A DNA stretch of 64,000 nucleotides, taken from positions 4,958,001 to 5,022,000 of the forward strand of contig OU612067.1 of assembly GCA_914767715.1 (NCBI GenBank), written 5' to 3'. Numbering within the stretch: position 1 is the first letter of the stretch; the number at the start of each line of letters is the position of its first letter. This stretch comes from Membranipora membranacea (Eukaryota > Bryozoa > Gymnolaemata > Cheilostomatida > Membraniporidae). Of this stretch, positions 45,701 to 54,419 are shown piece by piece. The position numbers and the translations under genes were made by a program. The notes under the pieces were generated by a model. The model did not search any database. It was not told the origin of the DNA and was given only the letters and a program-made list of their open reading frames with translations.

Positions 45701-46276
45701 ATTTGTTATGAACACAAATTTCTAAATAATGAACATGCTTTCCTGTGCTTTTGTTCCATGATAAAATTGTTTTGTATTTTCCCCAATTACATATTACATT
45801 GTAGGACCTGGTTACCCTACTGGTGAGTGTTTGAATAGAAATGCAGATTTTTGAGAGACCTGACGAATTATTCATTTACAAACAATTAGTTGTTATCTCA
45901 GCCGATGATGTAGTTCCATACAGATTGTTTTAATTTGCCCATTGACTATATTCTTATAGCTACAAAATGATGCATGAATGTTGGAACGAGGATCCAGAGA
46001 AAAGACCAACCTTTACACAACTAAACAAGTCACTGAATTCTCTTTTGAATCCCTCCATTGCTGTGTGTGGGATAAGTCACATAATTATATAAGATTTTTA
46101 ACACAGGGTATATCATCTGACTCTCACATATATACTAAACTCCCTGCATCGGATACATCAGAGTCTACCAATCAAAAGCCATCGCTGACAGCTAGCCAAT
46201 CAAAAATCATCACAGAAAAGCAACCAATCAAAAATCAGCAACCTACACTGATAACCAGCCAATCAATACCAACATG
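39797..46276 (+). CDS. receptor-type tyrosine kinase, C-terminal half of the kinase domain
   Basis: Exons 39797-39959, 45498-45634 and 45960 onwards join in phase. They give the DFG loop and activation segment (KIGDFGLARDAYSSDYYVV, with the YY pair of receptor kinases), LPMIWMSLEAM, QSDV/WSFGVLMWELLTGG, and CWNEDPEKRPTFTQL, all kinase C-lobe motifs. The last exon either stops at 46092 or loses a 44-bp intron (46063-46106) and continues to 46276 with a tail containing HIYTKLPASD. The N-lobe, the catalytic-loop HRD, transmembrane and ectodomain parts are not found upstream in the window; the SLC15 fragment lies there. The gene may be truncated, or its upstream exons may be separated by long introns. 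Ligand class cannot be told. Confidence 0.7.
41400..41665 (-). mobile_element. tRNA-derived SINE-like copy, minus strand, head at 41660
   Basis: From about 41660 downwards: TAGCTCAGCGATAGCGGCGT (A-box) and GGGTTCGAGACCC (B-box, near 41608-41620), then a body containing GTTTGAGAGGCCATAACTTC and GGATTCTAAAGCTGGAAATC. Forms one half of a head-to-head pair with 41692-41850. Confidence 0.6.
41692..41850 (+). mobile_element. tRNA-derived SINE-like copy, plus strand, head at 41692
   Basis: Starts with CTAGTGGTGCAATGGTAGCG (A-box-like), has a degenerate B-box near 41740, then the same body as 41400-41665: GTTTGAGAGGCCATAACTTT, GGATTCTAAAGCTGAAAATC, and the tail TGATAGAATAAAATATGGAG. Heads are about 30 bp apart. 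Confidence 0.55.
42610..44870. other. kinase intron interior, no gene seen
   Basis: Unpaired part of the right half of the foldback structure. Open frames are short and without motifs. Nothing else recognised. Confidence 0.4.
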
Positions 46277-46279
46277 AAA

Positions 46280-47170
46280 TAGGCAACAATTAAATGAGTT
46301 TGGCAGCTAATTCTGCACTAGTTTTGCAATTGTTTAGACTGAAAAAGTTCTGTCTTCTCATCTATGAGGTTTAATGTTGTAACAGGCTTGAAAAATATCA
46401 CTTCCAAATTCTTATAATTACTGATTATTTAAACTGAAGTTAAAAACAAATCATTTCATTTTCAGGAGACATACTACAATAGTAGGTGACTAAATAAATT
46501 AAAATTTACAGTTCTCAGAAGAAGATAGAATAATGGATAGCTATTGGGCTCACAAGGCTAGGCATTATTACCTCAAAGACGAGCAATTGAGACGATTTTT
46601 AATACTTAACCGAAATCTTACCCAGAAATTCGTAAAAATGGGGCTATATCAGGAGTTGTCCGTTATTGTAGGGGGCGCTGAACAGATGAGACCATGAAAT
46701 TGCAACTTTTTATGTATGCTATCATTGGAGCAGATCACAGTTTTTGGTCTGGCAGCCAGGGGAAATAAGATAAAATCAAAATGAGCGGAATTAAATAGGC
46801 GACTTACGCTGACCCATGTTATGGAACAAAAATTGACTGATACTTTAATTTGATATTTATTTTATTACATATTATAATAAAAATATCATTAAAATAAAGA
46901 GAAATAATATTATTCCAGCCTTGAATTTTGAATATGATATAAACTCAACCTCAAGATATTGATTGCAAAAAAAAAGAATTTGGAATAGCACATACTTTTA
47001 ATTATTATTATTTATTATAATGTTTTCATTGAGGTTTTCATATGCATAAGTATGTCATAAACAAAGGAAAATAACAACTTTTTGACCTCATAAACAAAAC
47101 AAAAAAGAAAGAAAAATATTTATAGATATGGACAGAAATGATAATCAGTTGGGAGAAAAATTTTACAGTA
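46280..47170. other. intergenic, no gene seen
   Basis: AT-rich sequence between the kinase 3' end and the 3' end of LINE B. It probably includes the kinase 3' UTR. Confidence 0.4.
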
Positions 47171-47226
47171 TGCTTGTGATTGATTGATATATATTATTAC
47201 GCTTTACTAAATGAAATGAATTGGTT

Positions 47227-48456
47227 TTAAAATCTTTTGGTCCTATATTTTGGTTTAATTATTCTACGTCCTGACCGCAAAACTCTATTGTGCATTTTGC
47301 AGGAATTGATTAGTTTAAGGATGAAAAATGAGGTGTTCTTGCCTTGAGTGGCATTTTTGACAAACCTATCAAAAGTTGCCCTCCCCCTGTCACCCAGAGT
47401 GGAAAGATTCAAAATCGCACGACCAGTTGAGATAGAAAAAAATGAGTTGGTACCAAGAATTATCCTGATGGCTCTGTTTTGACAAAGTTCTAACAAGTTA
47501 GAGTTGTAATCAGTAGTATTTAAAAACAGAGAAGAACAATACTCCAAGATGGGACGAACATACGATTTATAAGCTTGAAGCAGATGTGAAGGATTGACAA
47601 ATTTTCGAATTTTAGAGAGACAGAATAAAACTCTGTTAGATTTTAATACAAGGGACTCAACATAGGTTTTCAATGACAGATGCTGGTCCAAGATCACGCC
47701 TAAGAGTTTAATTGAAGTTGCTGATTTGATTTGTACATTATTTGAAACAAGATTAGGTATTGTTTCAACCTTTCTGTTTGAAAATACACAAAACTGGGTT
47801 TTGTCTAAATTTAGATTAAAACCATTGACAGAATACCAATTTGTTACCATTGTAACAAGAGATTCTGATTTTGAGATTGCTTCATTTAGAGAATCGGATA
47901 TCTCAAAAATCAAAGTATCATCAGCAAAGGCAAATGAATTTGAAAATTTACCTAATAGATCATTTATGGCAATATTGAAAAGCAATGGCCCCAAAATTGA
48001 AACTTGAGGAACACCACTTTTAATATTTAGAACTCCAGATGTGGCATTGCCAACTTTAAAACACTGAAATCTATTATTTAAATAGGACGATAGCATTGAC
48101 CGAGCAGATTCTGCTATACCGAGATATTTTAATTTGGTGAGCAAAAGTTGATGATTTACTGAATCAAATGCCATTCTAACGTCCAATGATAATGCTGAAA
48201 TATAGCAAGGTGAAGAAGAATCAAGTTTTGGCTTCCAGACATCTAGAAGGCTGAGTAAAAGCTGCTCACAAGAATGGCTCTTACAGAATCCAAATTGTCT
48301 AATATTCAGTAATTTATGACTTGTAAGGAATGTAGACAGTTGGTCATTCATAAATGTTTCAAAGATTTTAGACATAATTGGCAGTGAAGAAATTGGTCTG
48401 TAATTAGAGGGATTTGTATGGTCACCTTTCTTGAAGATAGGTGTAACGGCCAGCAT
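47227..48456 (-). CDS. LINE B ORF2 C-terminal part: reverse transcriptase
   Basis: 409 codons open. Reverse transcriptase blocks: NYRPISSLPIMSKIFE (block 1 region), FGFCKSHSC, SLDVRMAFDSVNH (Asp of motif A), SGVPQVSILGPLLF (the usual VPQGS glycine is Val), FADDTLIF (motif C with both Asp), then LLGVILDQHL and a C-terminal region ILEYCSSLFLN...NRAIRIILG typical of CR1/jockey elements. The first Met arises at the edge of the 576-bp insertion and is not the native start; the true frame continues from 49035. Confidence 0.85.
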   Translation of the reverse strand: MLAVTPIFKKGDHTNPSNYRPISSLPIMSKIFETFMNDQLSTFLTSHKLLNIRQFGFCKSHSCEQLLLSLLDVWKPKLDSSSPCYISALSLDVRMAFDSVNHQLLLTKLKYLGIAESARSMLSSYLNNRFQCFKVGNATSGVLNIKSGVPQVSILGPLLFNIAINDLLGKFSNSFAFADDTLIFEISDSLNEAISKSESLVTMVTNWYSVNGFNLNLDKTQFCVFSNRKVETIPNLVSNNVQIKSATSIKLLGVILDQHLSLKTYVESLVLKSNRVLFCLSKIRKFVNPSHLLQAYKSYVRPILEYCSSLFLNTTDYNSNLLELCQNRAIRIILGTNSFFSISTGRAILNLSTLGDRGRATFDRFVKNATQGKNTSFFILKLINSCKMHNRVLRSGRRIIKPKYRTKRF

Positions 48457-49023
48457 GGCCTAATTTTAGCTCATCTTGTTTATCTATTTTGCACTGTATA
48501 AAGCCTTATATTTTCATAAAAAAGTGATTCATAAACCCATGCTTTTGTCACCAACCAGTAAATATTTTGTAACCTTTTGTGGTTATTAATCAGATATCCA
48601 CCTGTTCGGTGGTTTGCTGTTGCCTGCTATGAAGCTATATGAATCATTCAGATGTTTTTGTAAACAATTTAACTGACTATAAATACTTGTGTATTGATCA
48701 TAGAGATTTTTGTTCTATGCTTGGCCTAGCCATGGAAGGTCATGTCATGTTCCACCAATTTAGCACAGCCATTTTATAGAGCCAATCAGGTAATTAATAA
48801 CTTCACTTTTTCTGTGAATCTGAACTGTTAATATCTTTGATGTGAAATAATGTAAAAGTATCAACTGTATTTGATGTTATACCTGCTAATTTTATACTTT
48901 TGGAAACACATTTTTACCAACTTGTTGTTCAAACTTTGTAGTTTTCACGGTGTCTTAATGGCATCAGTTCGAGACTTACGGCTCAATAAATAACTCAAGA
49001 ACTTAACCACGGCTGCCGCTACA
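48448..49023 (-). mobile_element. 576-bp insertion in LINE B ORF2 with 11-bp target duplication
   Basis: Flanked by exact ATAGGTGTAAC at 48437-48447 and 49024-49034; removing one copy restores the frame KMALVTPI/FKKGDHT of LINE B. On the minus strand it begins TGTAGCGGCAGCCGTGGTTA and ends AGGCCATGCTGGCC. Near its start GTGGTTAAGTT and GTCTCGAACTG resemble degenerate pol III A and B boxes, so a tRNA-derived SINE is possible; there is no poly(A) and no terminal inverted repeat. Confidence 0.7.
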
Positions 49024-49371
49024 ATAGGTGTAACCAATGCCATTTTTAAAGAACTAGGAAAACTTTTTGTGAGAAAGCTTTCATTGATGAGAATTGTTAT
49101 AGGTAAAGCAATAATGTTTGATAAGATTTGATATATAAAAGTTGGAATTTTTTCAACACCTCCTCTCTTTTTTGGCGACATTGAAAGTTTGCGACGTACT
49201 TGTTCAGTTGAAATTTTAGTAAATTCAAACTTGGTTAGAGGAGTTTTATACGTCATATGTTGACATGCATCCTTGACATCCAGTTTCTGTTGAGAGCAAA
49301 TTGACGTGAAGAAGGTGTTAAATGTATTAGCGATCACTTTTTCATCTCTTACTAAAGTGTTATTGATTGAG

Positions 49372-49450
<79 letters not shown>

Positions 49451-49581
49451 CTGACTGATTGATTGATTGATTGATTGTATTCTATCACTAACATAAAATA
49501 ATATGTTGCGAGATAAGGGTGTTCATACTGAAAAGGAGCCAGCGCATACAAGGAAAAATAAGATTAAAAACTGATGGATGA

Positions 49582-50049
49582 TTAAAAGAGAATATCATTT
49601 AAAATATGGATAGCATGCCTCAAAAAACAGTCTTTACCAAGGGCACTTCTGTGTTTAATTGTTCGATACCTGCCTGAGGGGCATTTAGCAAGAAAGTTGT
49701 ATATCGGATATCGGATATATCGGAGGGCAAGTGTTTTGGTACGCTTAGTCATAAGGCTGTCGAGATCATCTACTTGGAGTTTGAGCTTTGAGGCCTGATC
49801 AAAAAACTTGCTCAAACGTTTCTTGTCTTTAGCAAAAATAGTAGTGTATAATACTGGTAAACAATAGGTGAGCAGGGAAACAATAAAACTTTTAAATAAC
49901 ATAGTGGCAAGGGGTATGGTGCTAAGATGTACAAAATTCCTGACAATATACATTCGCTGCTCAGCTTTACTCACAACAGACTGAATGTGTTCTTCAAAGC
50001 GCAGCTTTTGATCTAACATAATACCAAGGTAAGTGAATTTGTCACACAT
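49582..50049 (-). pseudogene. LINE A ORF2 C-terminal part
   Basis: 155 codons following the reverse transcriptase core in another frame: LGIMLDQKLRFEEHIQSVV is the conserved LGV-LD block after motif C, and the rest is the thumb and tail region seen in CR1-type elements. Ends with a stop at 49582, followed by about 100 nt and the tail array. Confidence 0.75.
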
Positions 50050-50066
50050 AGTAATGCTTTCACCAT

Positions 50067-50573
50067 TTAAAACAATAGGAGGGGTATGGGGCTTAGTTCT
50101 TGAGTAGAAAATAATATTTCCTGAGTTTTGCTGGCATTTAATAAAAGATCATAATCTGAACATTGCTTAGAAATCCTGTCTATCTCGTTAAAGTATGAGT
50201 CTAGATCTTGTTGATTGGAAATGCAGCCAATGATACAGGTGTCATCAGCATACTTGATTATGGTAACATTGCTCAATTCAGATGTAATCCGGTCCGTATA
50301 TATGGAAAACAAAAGAGGACTTAAAACGGTGCCTTGAGGTGTACCAGTGTTTGTCTTGATGGGTCGAGATAGATTGCTGTCTACCATAGTTCTTTGTACT
50401 GAGTCACTGAGAAAGCTAGATAACCACTCAGTGACTGCAGAGTCGAGGTGCTTGAGTTGTGATATGAGACTGGAGACATTGATTGTATTGAAGGCTGACG
50501 AAAAGTCTAGAAATAAGCATCTTGCATAATTGGTGGCTAGTTTGTCTATGAAAGTGGTTACTGTGGTAGTCAA
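50067..50573 (-). pseudogene. LINE A reverse transcriptase core
   Basis: 168 codons holding motif A (LFLDFSSAFNTI), motif B (TGTPQGTVLSPLLFS) and motif C (KYADDTCII), all catalytic Asp kept. A frame change at about 50060 separates it from the C-terminal part and another at about 50580 from the N-terminal part. Identical organisation to the copy at 1364-1735. Confidence 0.8.
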
Positions 50574-51102
50574 GCCAAGTCATTGTTTAATGAGGCGTTC
50601 CATGATCTTGCACAGGCAGCTGGTTAAAGCGATGGGTCTATATTGTTTCAGTTCTTATGGATTTTTTACTTTAGGTAGTGGTTTTATAATAGCGGATTTC
50701 CACAGTGTTGGAGTTGTCTTGGCTGATATGGAAGAGTTGAATAATCTGGTGATAGCTGGAGCGAGTGGATAGCAACATAATTTCATCACTTTAGGAATTA
50801 TGCCATCGGGCCCAGCACCTTTCCTGGGATTGAGAGACTTCATTTGTTTCAGAACGCTATCCTCCGAGATTTCAAAAGGCGGGGCAGTTTCAGTTAGTAT
50901 ATCATAGGTAAGGGGGTTGTTGGAATGGGGCTTTTCAAATCTGGTGAAGAAAGTATTAAGTTCATCAGGTGTGAAATTGTTTTTGGTGGTTGTAGAGTTG
51001 CTTGTAGGTAATCCGCTAAGTTTTTTAATGGCAGCCCAGGCTTTGGCTGGTTCCTTAGCCAGGTGCTGTTGTATTTTAAGTGAGTAATTCTTTTTGACTT
51101 TT

Positions 51103-52464
51103 TCATTTCCTTTGCGATAAGACGTTTGAGTTTGTGATATAGTTTATGATTTCCAGATTTATGAGCACTAAAGAGTCAATTTCACTTTTCTTGTCCGCTT
51201 TTCCTAAAAGAGTTCCACATGTTTGGTAGAAGGATGATTTAAAATCATTTAGTTTATGAATGTAATAATACTTTTTGGCTTTTCTAATCTGATTTAGTGT
51301 ACAGCTTTTAAGTTTTCTAAAGTCATCTAATGTTGAAGGTTGAATATTTTGGGTTTTGGAAGATTTGAAAAGGGATTTGTATGTCTGATTTTTGAAACGT
51401 ATCAATCGAAGCAGTGAGCTATTCATCCATGGATTTTTGTGGTGACGTATTCTCCTAGTCATGATAGGTGCATGATTGTTCAATAGATTTGAGATGAGTG
51501 AATCAAATAAATCAATTCTCTCATCAAGGCTCCTAGATGTATCAGAAGAAAGTTGTAAAAAAGGCAATGACTTAGCATGATTAAAGAAAGCAATGTTATC
51601 AATAGATTTAAAGTTGCGGAAATGTATGAGTTTTCGTCTAGGCCTTATTATTTTACTAACTTTTAATATTACAAAGGTATCGTAATGATCAGAAATAGTT
51701 CTATCACAAGTCAAAATTCCAGATTTTTCAACTTCTAAGTTTTTGCTTGCATAAATATGATCCAATAGACTCTCATTGCATTTAAAACTGCAAAAGGTAA
51801 CACCTGTAACTTTCTGTTCCAAGTTAAAAACATCTAGTCCTATTCTGATTGAAATTTGTTCCCTAGTATTTTGATTCCAATTGATATTAAAATCGCCGAG
51901 AAGAACAACTTGCTTTCCTTTTAATTCTCTCATATTTAAAACTTCTATCAGACACTCTATGAAATCACACTTTTTTACATCAGGAGGTAGGTAAATAGAA
52001 GAAACTATTGTGGGTTTATGTGAGAAATTGATTTCAATCCACACTGAGTCACAAAAATCAGACAAGCGGTCTTTAGGCTTATCAAGAACGCTGAAACTCA
52101 ACTTAGAACTAACAAAAATGGCTGCACCCCCTGCTCTTGATTTTAAGGTTGAAATACGGTCAGAACGAACAATACTAAAACCAGGCAAAGTTACAAGTGA
52201 ATCTGGTATTTCAGGCCACAACCATGTTTTATTGACTGAAAAAATGTCAACACTCTCATTGAGGTTCAGGGATTCAAAAAATGAAAAACGTTTCAACAAT
52301 GATCTGACATTGTGATGTAAAATGCGGATTCTTTGATTACTTTCATTAAAATAGTTTGGCCTGAAATTTTGATCAGCTAGACAATCAATATCATTCCATA
52401 ACTTCCTATGATAAAATAGATTTGTGTCAAAAACATTATTGCCTGAAACATTTGTGTTAATCAT
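51103..52464 (-). CDS. LINE B ORF2 N-terminal part: AP-like endonuclease (inactive-looking)
   Basis: An exonuclease-endonuclease-phosphatase-type domain that nicks target DNA in non-LTR retrotransposition. Visible motifs in order: HHNVRSL (Asn of motif I), VNKTWL where the family has ETW, YLPP, LLGDFNINW (Asp and Asn), LLDHIYAS, and the terminal ISDHYD (Asp-His). The Glu that binds metal is replaced by Lys. The last about 20 residues of this frame (from LINLE on) come from the inserted LINE A and are not part of the original protein. Confidence 0.8.
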   Translation of the reverse strand: MINTNVSGNNVFDTNLFYHRKLWNDIDCLADQNFRPNYFNESNQRIRILHHNVRSLLKRFSFFESLNLNESVDIFSVNKTWLWPEIPDSLVTLPGFSIVRSDRISTLKSRAGGAAIFVSSKLSFSVLDKPKDRLSDFCDSVWIEINFSHKPTIVSSIYLPPDVKKCDFIECLIEVLNMRELKGKQVVLLGDFNINWNQNTREQISIRIGLDVFNLEQKVTGVTFCSFKCNESLLDHIYASKNLEVEKSGILTCDRTISDHYDTFVILKVSKIIRPRRKLIHFRNFKSIDNIAFFNHAKSLPFLQLSSDTSRSLDERIDLFDSLISNLLNNHAPIMTRRIRHHKNPWMNSSLLRLIRFKNQTYKSLFKSSKTQNIQPSTLDDFRKLKSCTLNQIRKAKKYYYIHKLNDFKSSFYQTCGTLLGKADKKSEIDSLVLINLEIINYITNSNVLSQRK

Positions 52465-52866
52465 TTGAAGATTTTTTGTGACGTAATTCTTCTACATTAA
52501 GTAAAATATTATATTGAGAGCGAAATACTACTCCATTTTGAATGGCTCTATATTTTTCGATATCGTTTAAAAATTGGCTGTTGTGCATCTGTAATCTGCG
52601 TTGACATCCATAACAATATCTTCAGGTGTCATATGAAGTGGAACTCCTTTAACAACAGCAACATGAGGGACAGGTTGAATTGTAAACCTTGCTTTGGAAC
52701 CGCCAAAAGTCGATTCCTCCCAATCTTCTTTAGGTCTGATTGGTTAGAGAGTTGAATTAAAAATTTAGATAGCATTTAGATAGGTTGTTTTGATCAAATT
52801 TATATCTATTGATAAAATCGACTTTAGTAGAACCTTGACGTCGGCAAATTGCCATCCGTATTTTGT

Positions 52867-53310
52867 CTATGTTGATGTTTGGTATTTCTGTAGGTTGTAA
52901 GTCATATATGGCGAATGACCTCTTCGGTTCAAACGGTATTTTGTTCCTTGTTTCTGCATTCTGCGAAGAATCTCATTTTTCTTGGGTTTCACTGCTGCTT
53001 TGTCAGCATACGTAGTTATTTTGTCAGAAAGTCCAACAGTTGATTCATTGAGTTTTAGGAATTCCTCTTTTATCAAGGAAGAATTCCTTTCTACTATATG
53101 CTCTTTGTTGGCTTCCATCTCCGTATTGAGAGTTGATATAATACCATTCTGTTTCACAATAATGTTTTCAAGGGCATCTACGCTGGTGATTAGTTTAGTA
53201 ATCTGATCTAAAATTTGTGGACATAGATGACAACTAGTATTAACTTGCCCATGTCCTGTTGTGCTTTGCTGTGCAGATGTTGAAGCTTCTATTACGTTAT
53301 CCAATGACAT
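52867..53310 (-). CDS. LINE B ORF1 fragment
   Basis: 147 codons, upstream of and in the same orientation as ORF2. Polar with a heptad-like, probably coiled-coil middle (LDQITKLITSVDALENIIVK and after), a CHLCP pair, and a basic C-terminus. Position and composition match a non-LTR ORF1 RNA-binding protein, but there is no diagnostic motif in this part; the RNA-binding-like block lies in another frame near 52600-52760, which implies a frameshift. Confidence 0.6.
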   Translation of the reverse strand: MSLDNVIEASTSAQQSTTGHGQVNTSCHLCPQILDQITKLITSVDALENIIVKQNGIISTLNTEMEANKEHIVERNSSLIKEEFLKLNESTVGLSDKITTYADKAAVKPKKNEILRRMQKQGTKYRLNRRGHSPYMTYNLQKYQTST

Positions 53311-53423
53311 TGTACTAAAGGAATCGATGCTTTTCGTATCTTCCTCGAAGTTTGGCTTGAGAAAGTCACTTTCAGTGCAGCTTATGTATTTTACTGCAGT
53401 ACCACTTTCTTTGAGGTTATGTT

Positions 53424-53571
53424 ATTGTATTACAAACAATTCTATATTTAATACAATTACTTAATATATATGTTATTACTTAATATAAATTATTATTAAT
53501 GTATTACATTACAATTAATGTTATTGTATTGCAAACAATTCTATATTTAATACAATTACTTAATATATATG
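53424..53571. repeat. 97-bp direct duplication upstream of LINE B ORF1
   Basis: TTATTGTATT, then CAAACAATTCTATATTTAAT and ACAATTACTTAATATATATG occur at 53424 and again at 53521. AT-rich. As it lies just 5' of ORF1 it may be a duplicated piece of the LINE B 5' UTR. Confidence 0.6.
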
Positions 53572-53829
53572 TGGAATTTTGTTTGCAAAATAAATTAAGC
53601 TGCCAGTTTCATGACACCTCCCTTCCTTACACTGAATTTCATCGAGATTAAACCGGATTTTATAATTTAATATATTATTATTTAATTTTAATTGTAATAG
53701 AAATCAAAATTTTCCAATGCTTTTTTCTTTCAGCATATAAGTGGAACTTTTTTATTACCTAATATATTGGTCAAATGTGGTTTGCTGAAACCCATGTGTT
53801 TTTACAGCAAAAGGTCTCATCTGCTTCTT

Positions 53830-53960
53830 TTTTTTATTTTTTTATATATTTTTTTTTTTTTACTGGCAGTCTATTTCATTCCAGTAGCGGAATGTTTTCC
53901 AAATAGTGCCGAGAAAAAAGGAAAAGGAAAAGATTCATTTATGGTTTATATAAAAACCAC
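53830..53960 (-). mobile_element. LINE C 3'-end fragment
   Basis: TATTTTTT...ACTGGCAGTCTATTTCATTC, AATGTTTTCCAAATAGTGCC and the A/G-rich run that follows parallel the 3' end of LINE C at 54420-54530 (ATTGGCCACCAAAGTCATCT, AATGTTTTGCACTCAGTGCC). Short and diverged. Confidence 0.4.
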
Positions 53961-53997
53961 TGAACTATATATCTAAATCTTAGCATGTTGATGTTGG

Positions 53998-54221
53998 TTA
54001 AAATCCCAATGGTTAGTCACTCACCACATCGTGGTGGCGAAATAGTGCGTCTTAAGGGCGAGGCTGCAATGTCTGCGCCAATTTGCTTTCAGTTTGTAGG
54101 CAGGTCGGAGCACACCTGGGGGTCCAACAACTCCCAGTAGTCAGTGGACTACAGTGGGATTCGAACCCACGACCTTCAACACTTGCATGCGCTCTAACCA
54201 CTGAACCACCTCCTACTCCTT
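53998..54221 (-). mobile_element. tRNA-derived SINE, best copy of its family
   Basis: On the minus strand from 54221: AGGAGTAGGAGGTGGTTCAG (A-box TGGTTCAGTGG), then GGGTTCGAATCCCACTG (B-box) near 54153-54168, then a body with ACTACTGGGAGTTGTTGGAC, GTGTGCTCCGACCTGCCTAC and ending near GTGACTAACCATTGGGATTT. Both pol III boxes are nearly consensus. Family members: 2450-2637, and possibly 26651-26681. Confidence 0.7.
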
Positions 54222-54419
54222 AATGAAATGAATTGTTTACCAAAACTGGAAGGTACTACGTTCATTATCATTTTATACCACATATATGTTTCCATCACCA
54301 ATCAACTGTGAACTGCAAATTTGTAACATTTTTTTAACATATACCCATTCGAATTTTGCTACGTAATAAAAATAAAAAATACATAATATTACAATGCATC
54401 AATGTGCCAATATTTATGT

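Larger units (their letters stand above)
49361..51166 (-). mobile_element. LINE A, 5'-truncated, nested in LINE B
   Basis: Reads right to left from 51166. Fragments in shifting frames: KKSKRITHL..., MKSLNPRKGAGPDGIIPKVM (50655-50843), LFLDFSSAFNTI and TGTPQGTVLSPLLFSIYTDR with KYADDTCIIGC (50067-50573), LGIMLDQKLRFEEHI to the end (49582-50049). This is a CR1/L2/Rex-like reverse transcriptase. The 3' tail is a TTGA array (49361-49478; CAAT on the coding strand). Direct repeats ACTAAAGTGT (49351-49360) and ACTAAAGAGT (51167-51176) bound it: a 10-bp target site duplication with one mismatch. Frameshifts make it inactive. Confidence 0.85.
47180..53310 (-). mobile_element. LINE B, near-complete CR1/jockey-like non-LTR retrotransposon, twice interrupted
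   Basis: Reads right to left. ORF1: 52867-53310, coiled-coil-like part, with a further piece near 52600-52760 reading HVAVVKGVPLHMTPEDIV (compare the jockey ORF1 RGLP...EEI block). ORF2: endonuclease at 51165-52464 with RILHHNVRSL, LLGDFNINW, LDHIYAS and ISDHYD; the catalytic ExTWL site reads NKTWL. ORF2 continues at 49350-49035 (ANTFNTFFTSICSQQ, SFPSSLKMALVTPI) and 48447-47227 (FKKGDHTNPSNYRPIS, SLDVRMAFDSVNH, FADDTLIF). It is split by LINE A (49361-51166) and by a 576-bp insertion (48448-49023). The 3' end near 47180 has a short CAATCAATCA tail. Confidence 0.85.

Noticed and set aside
47726-48007. Plus-strand frame of 93 codons, and others at 50347-50772 and 52010-52315
   Set aside because: Antisense shadows of LINE A and LINE B reverse transcriptase and endonuclease.
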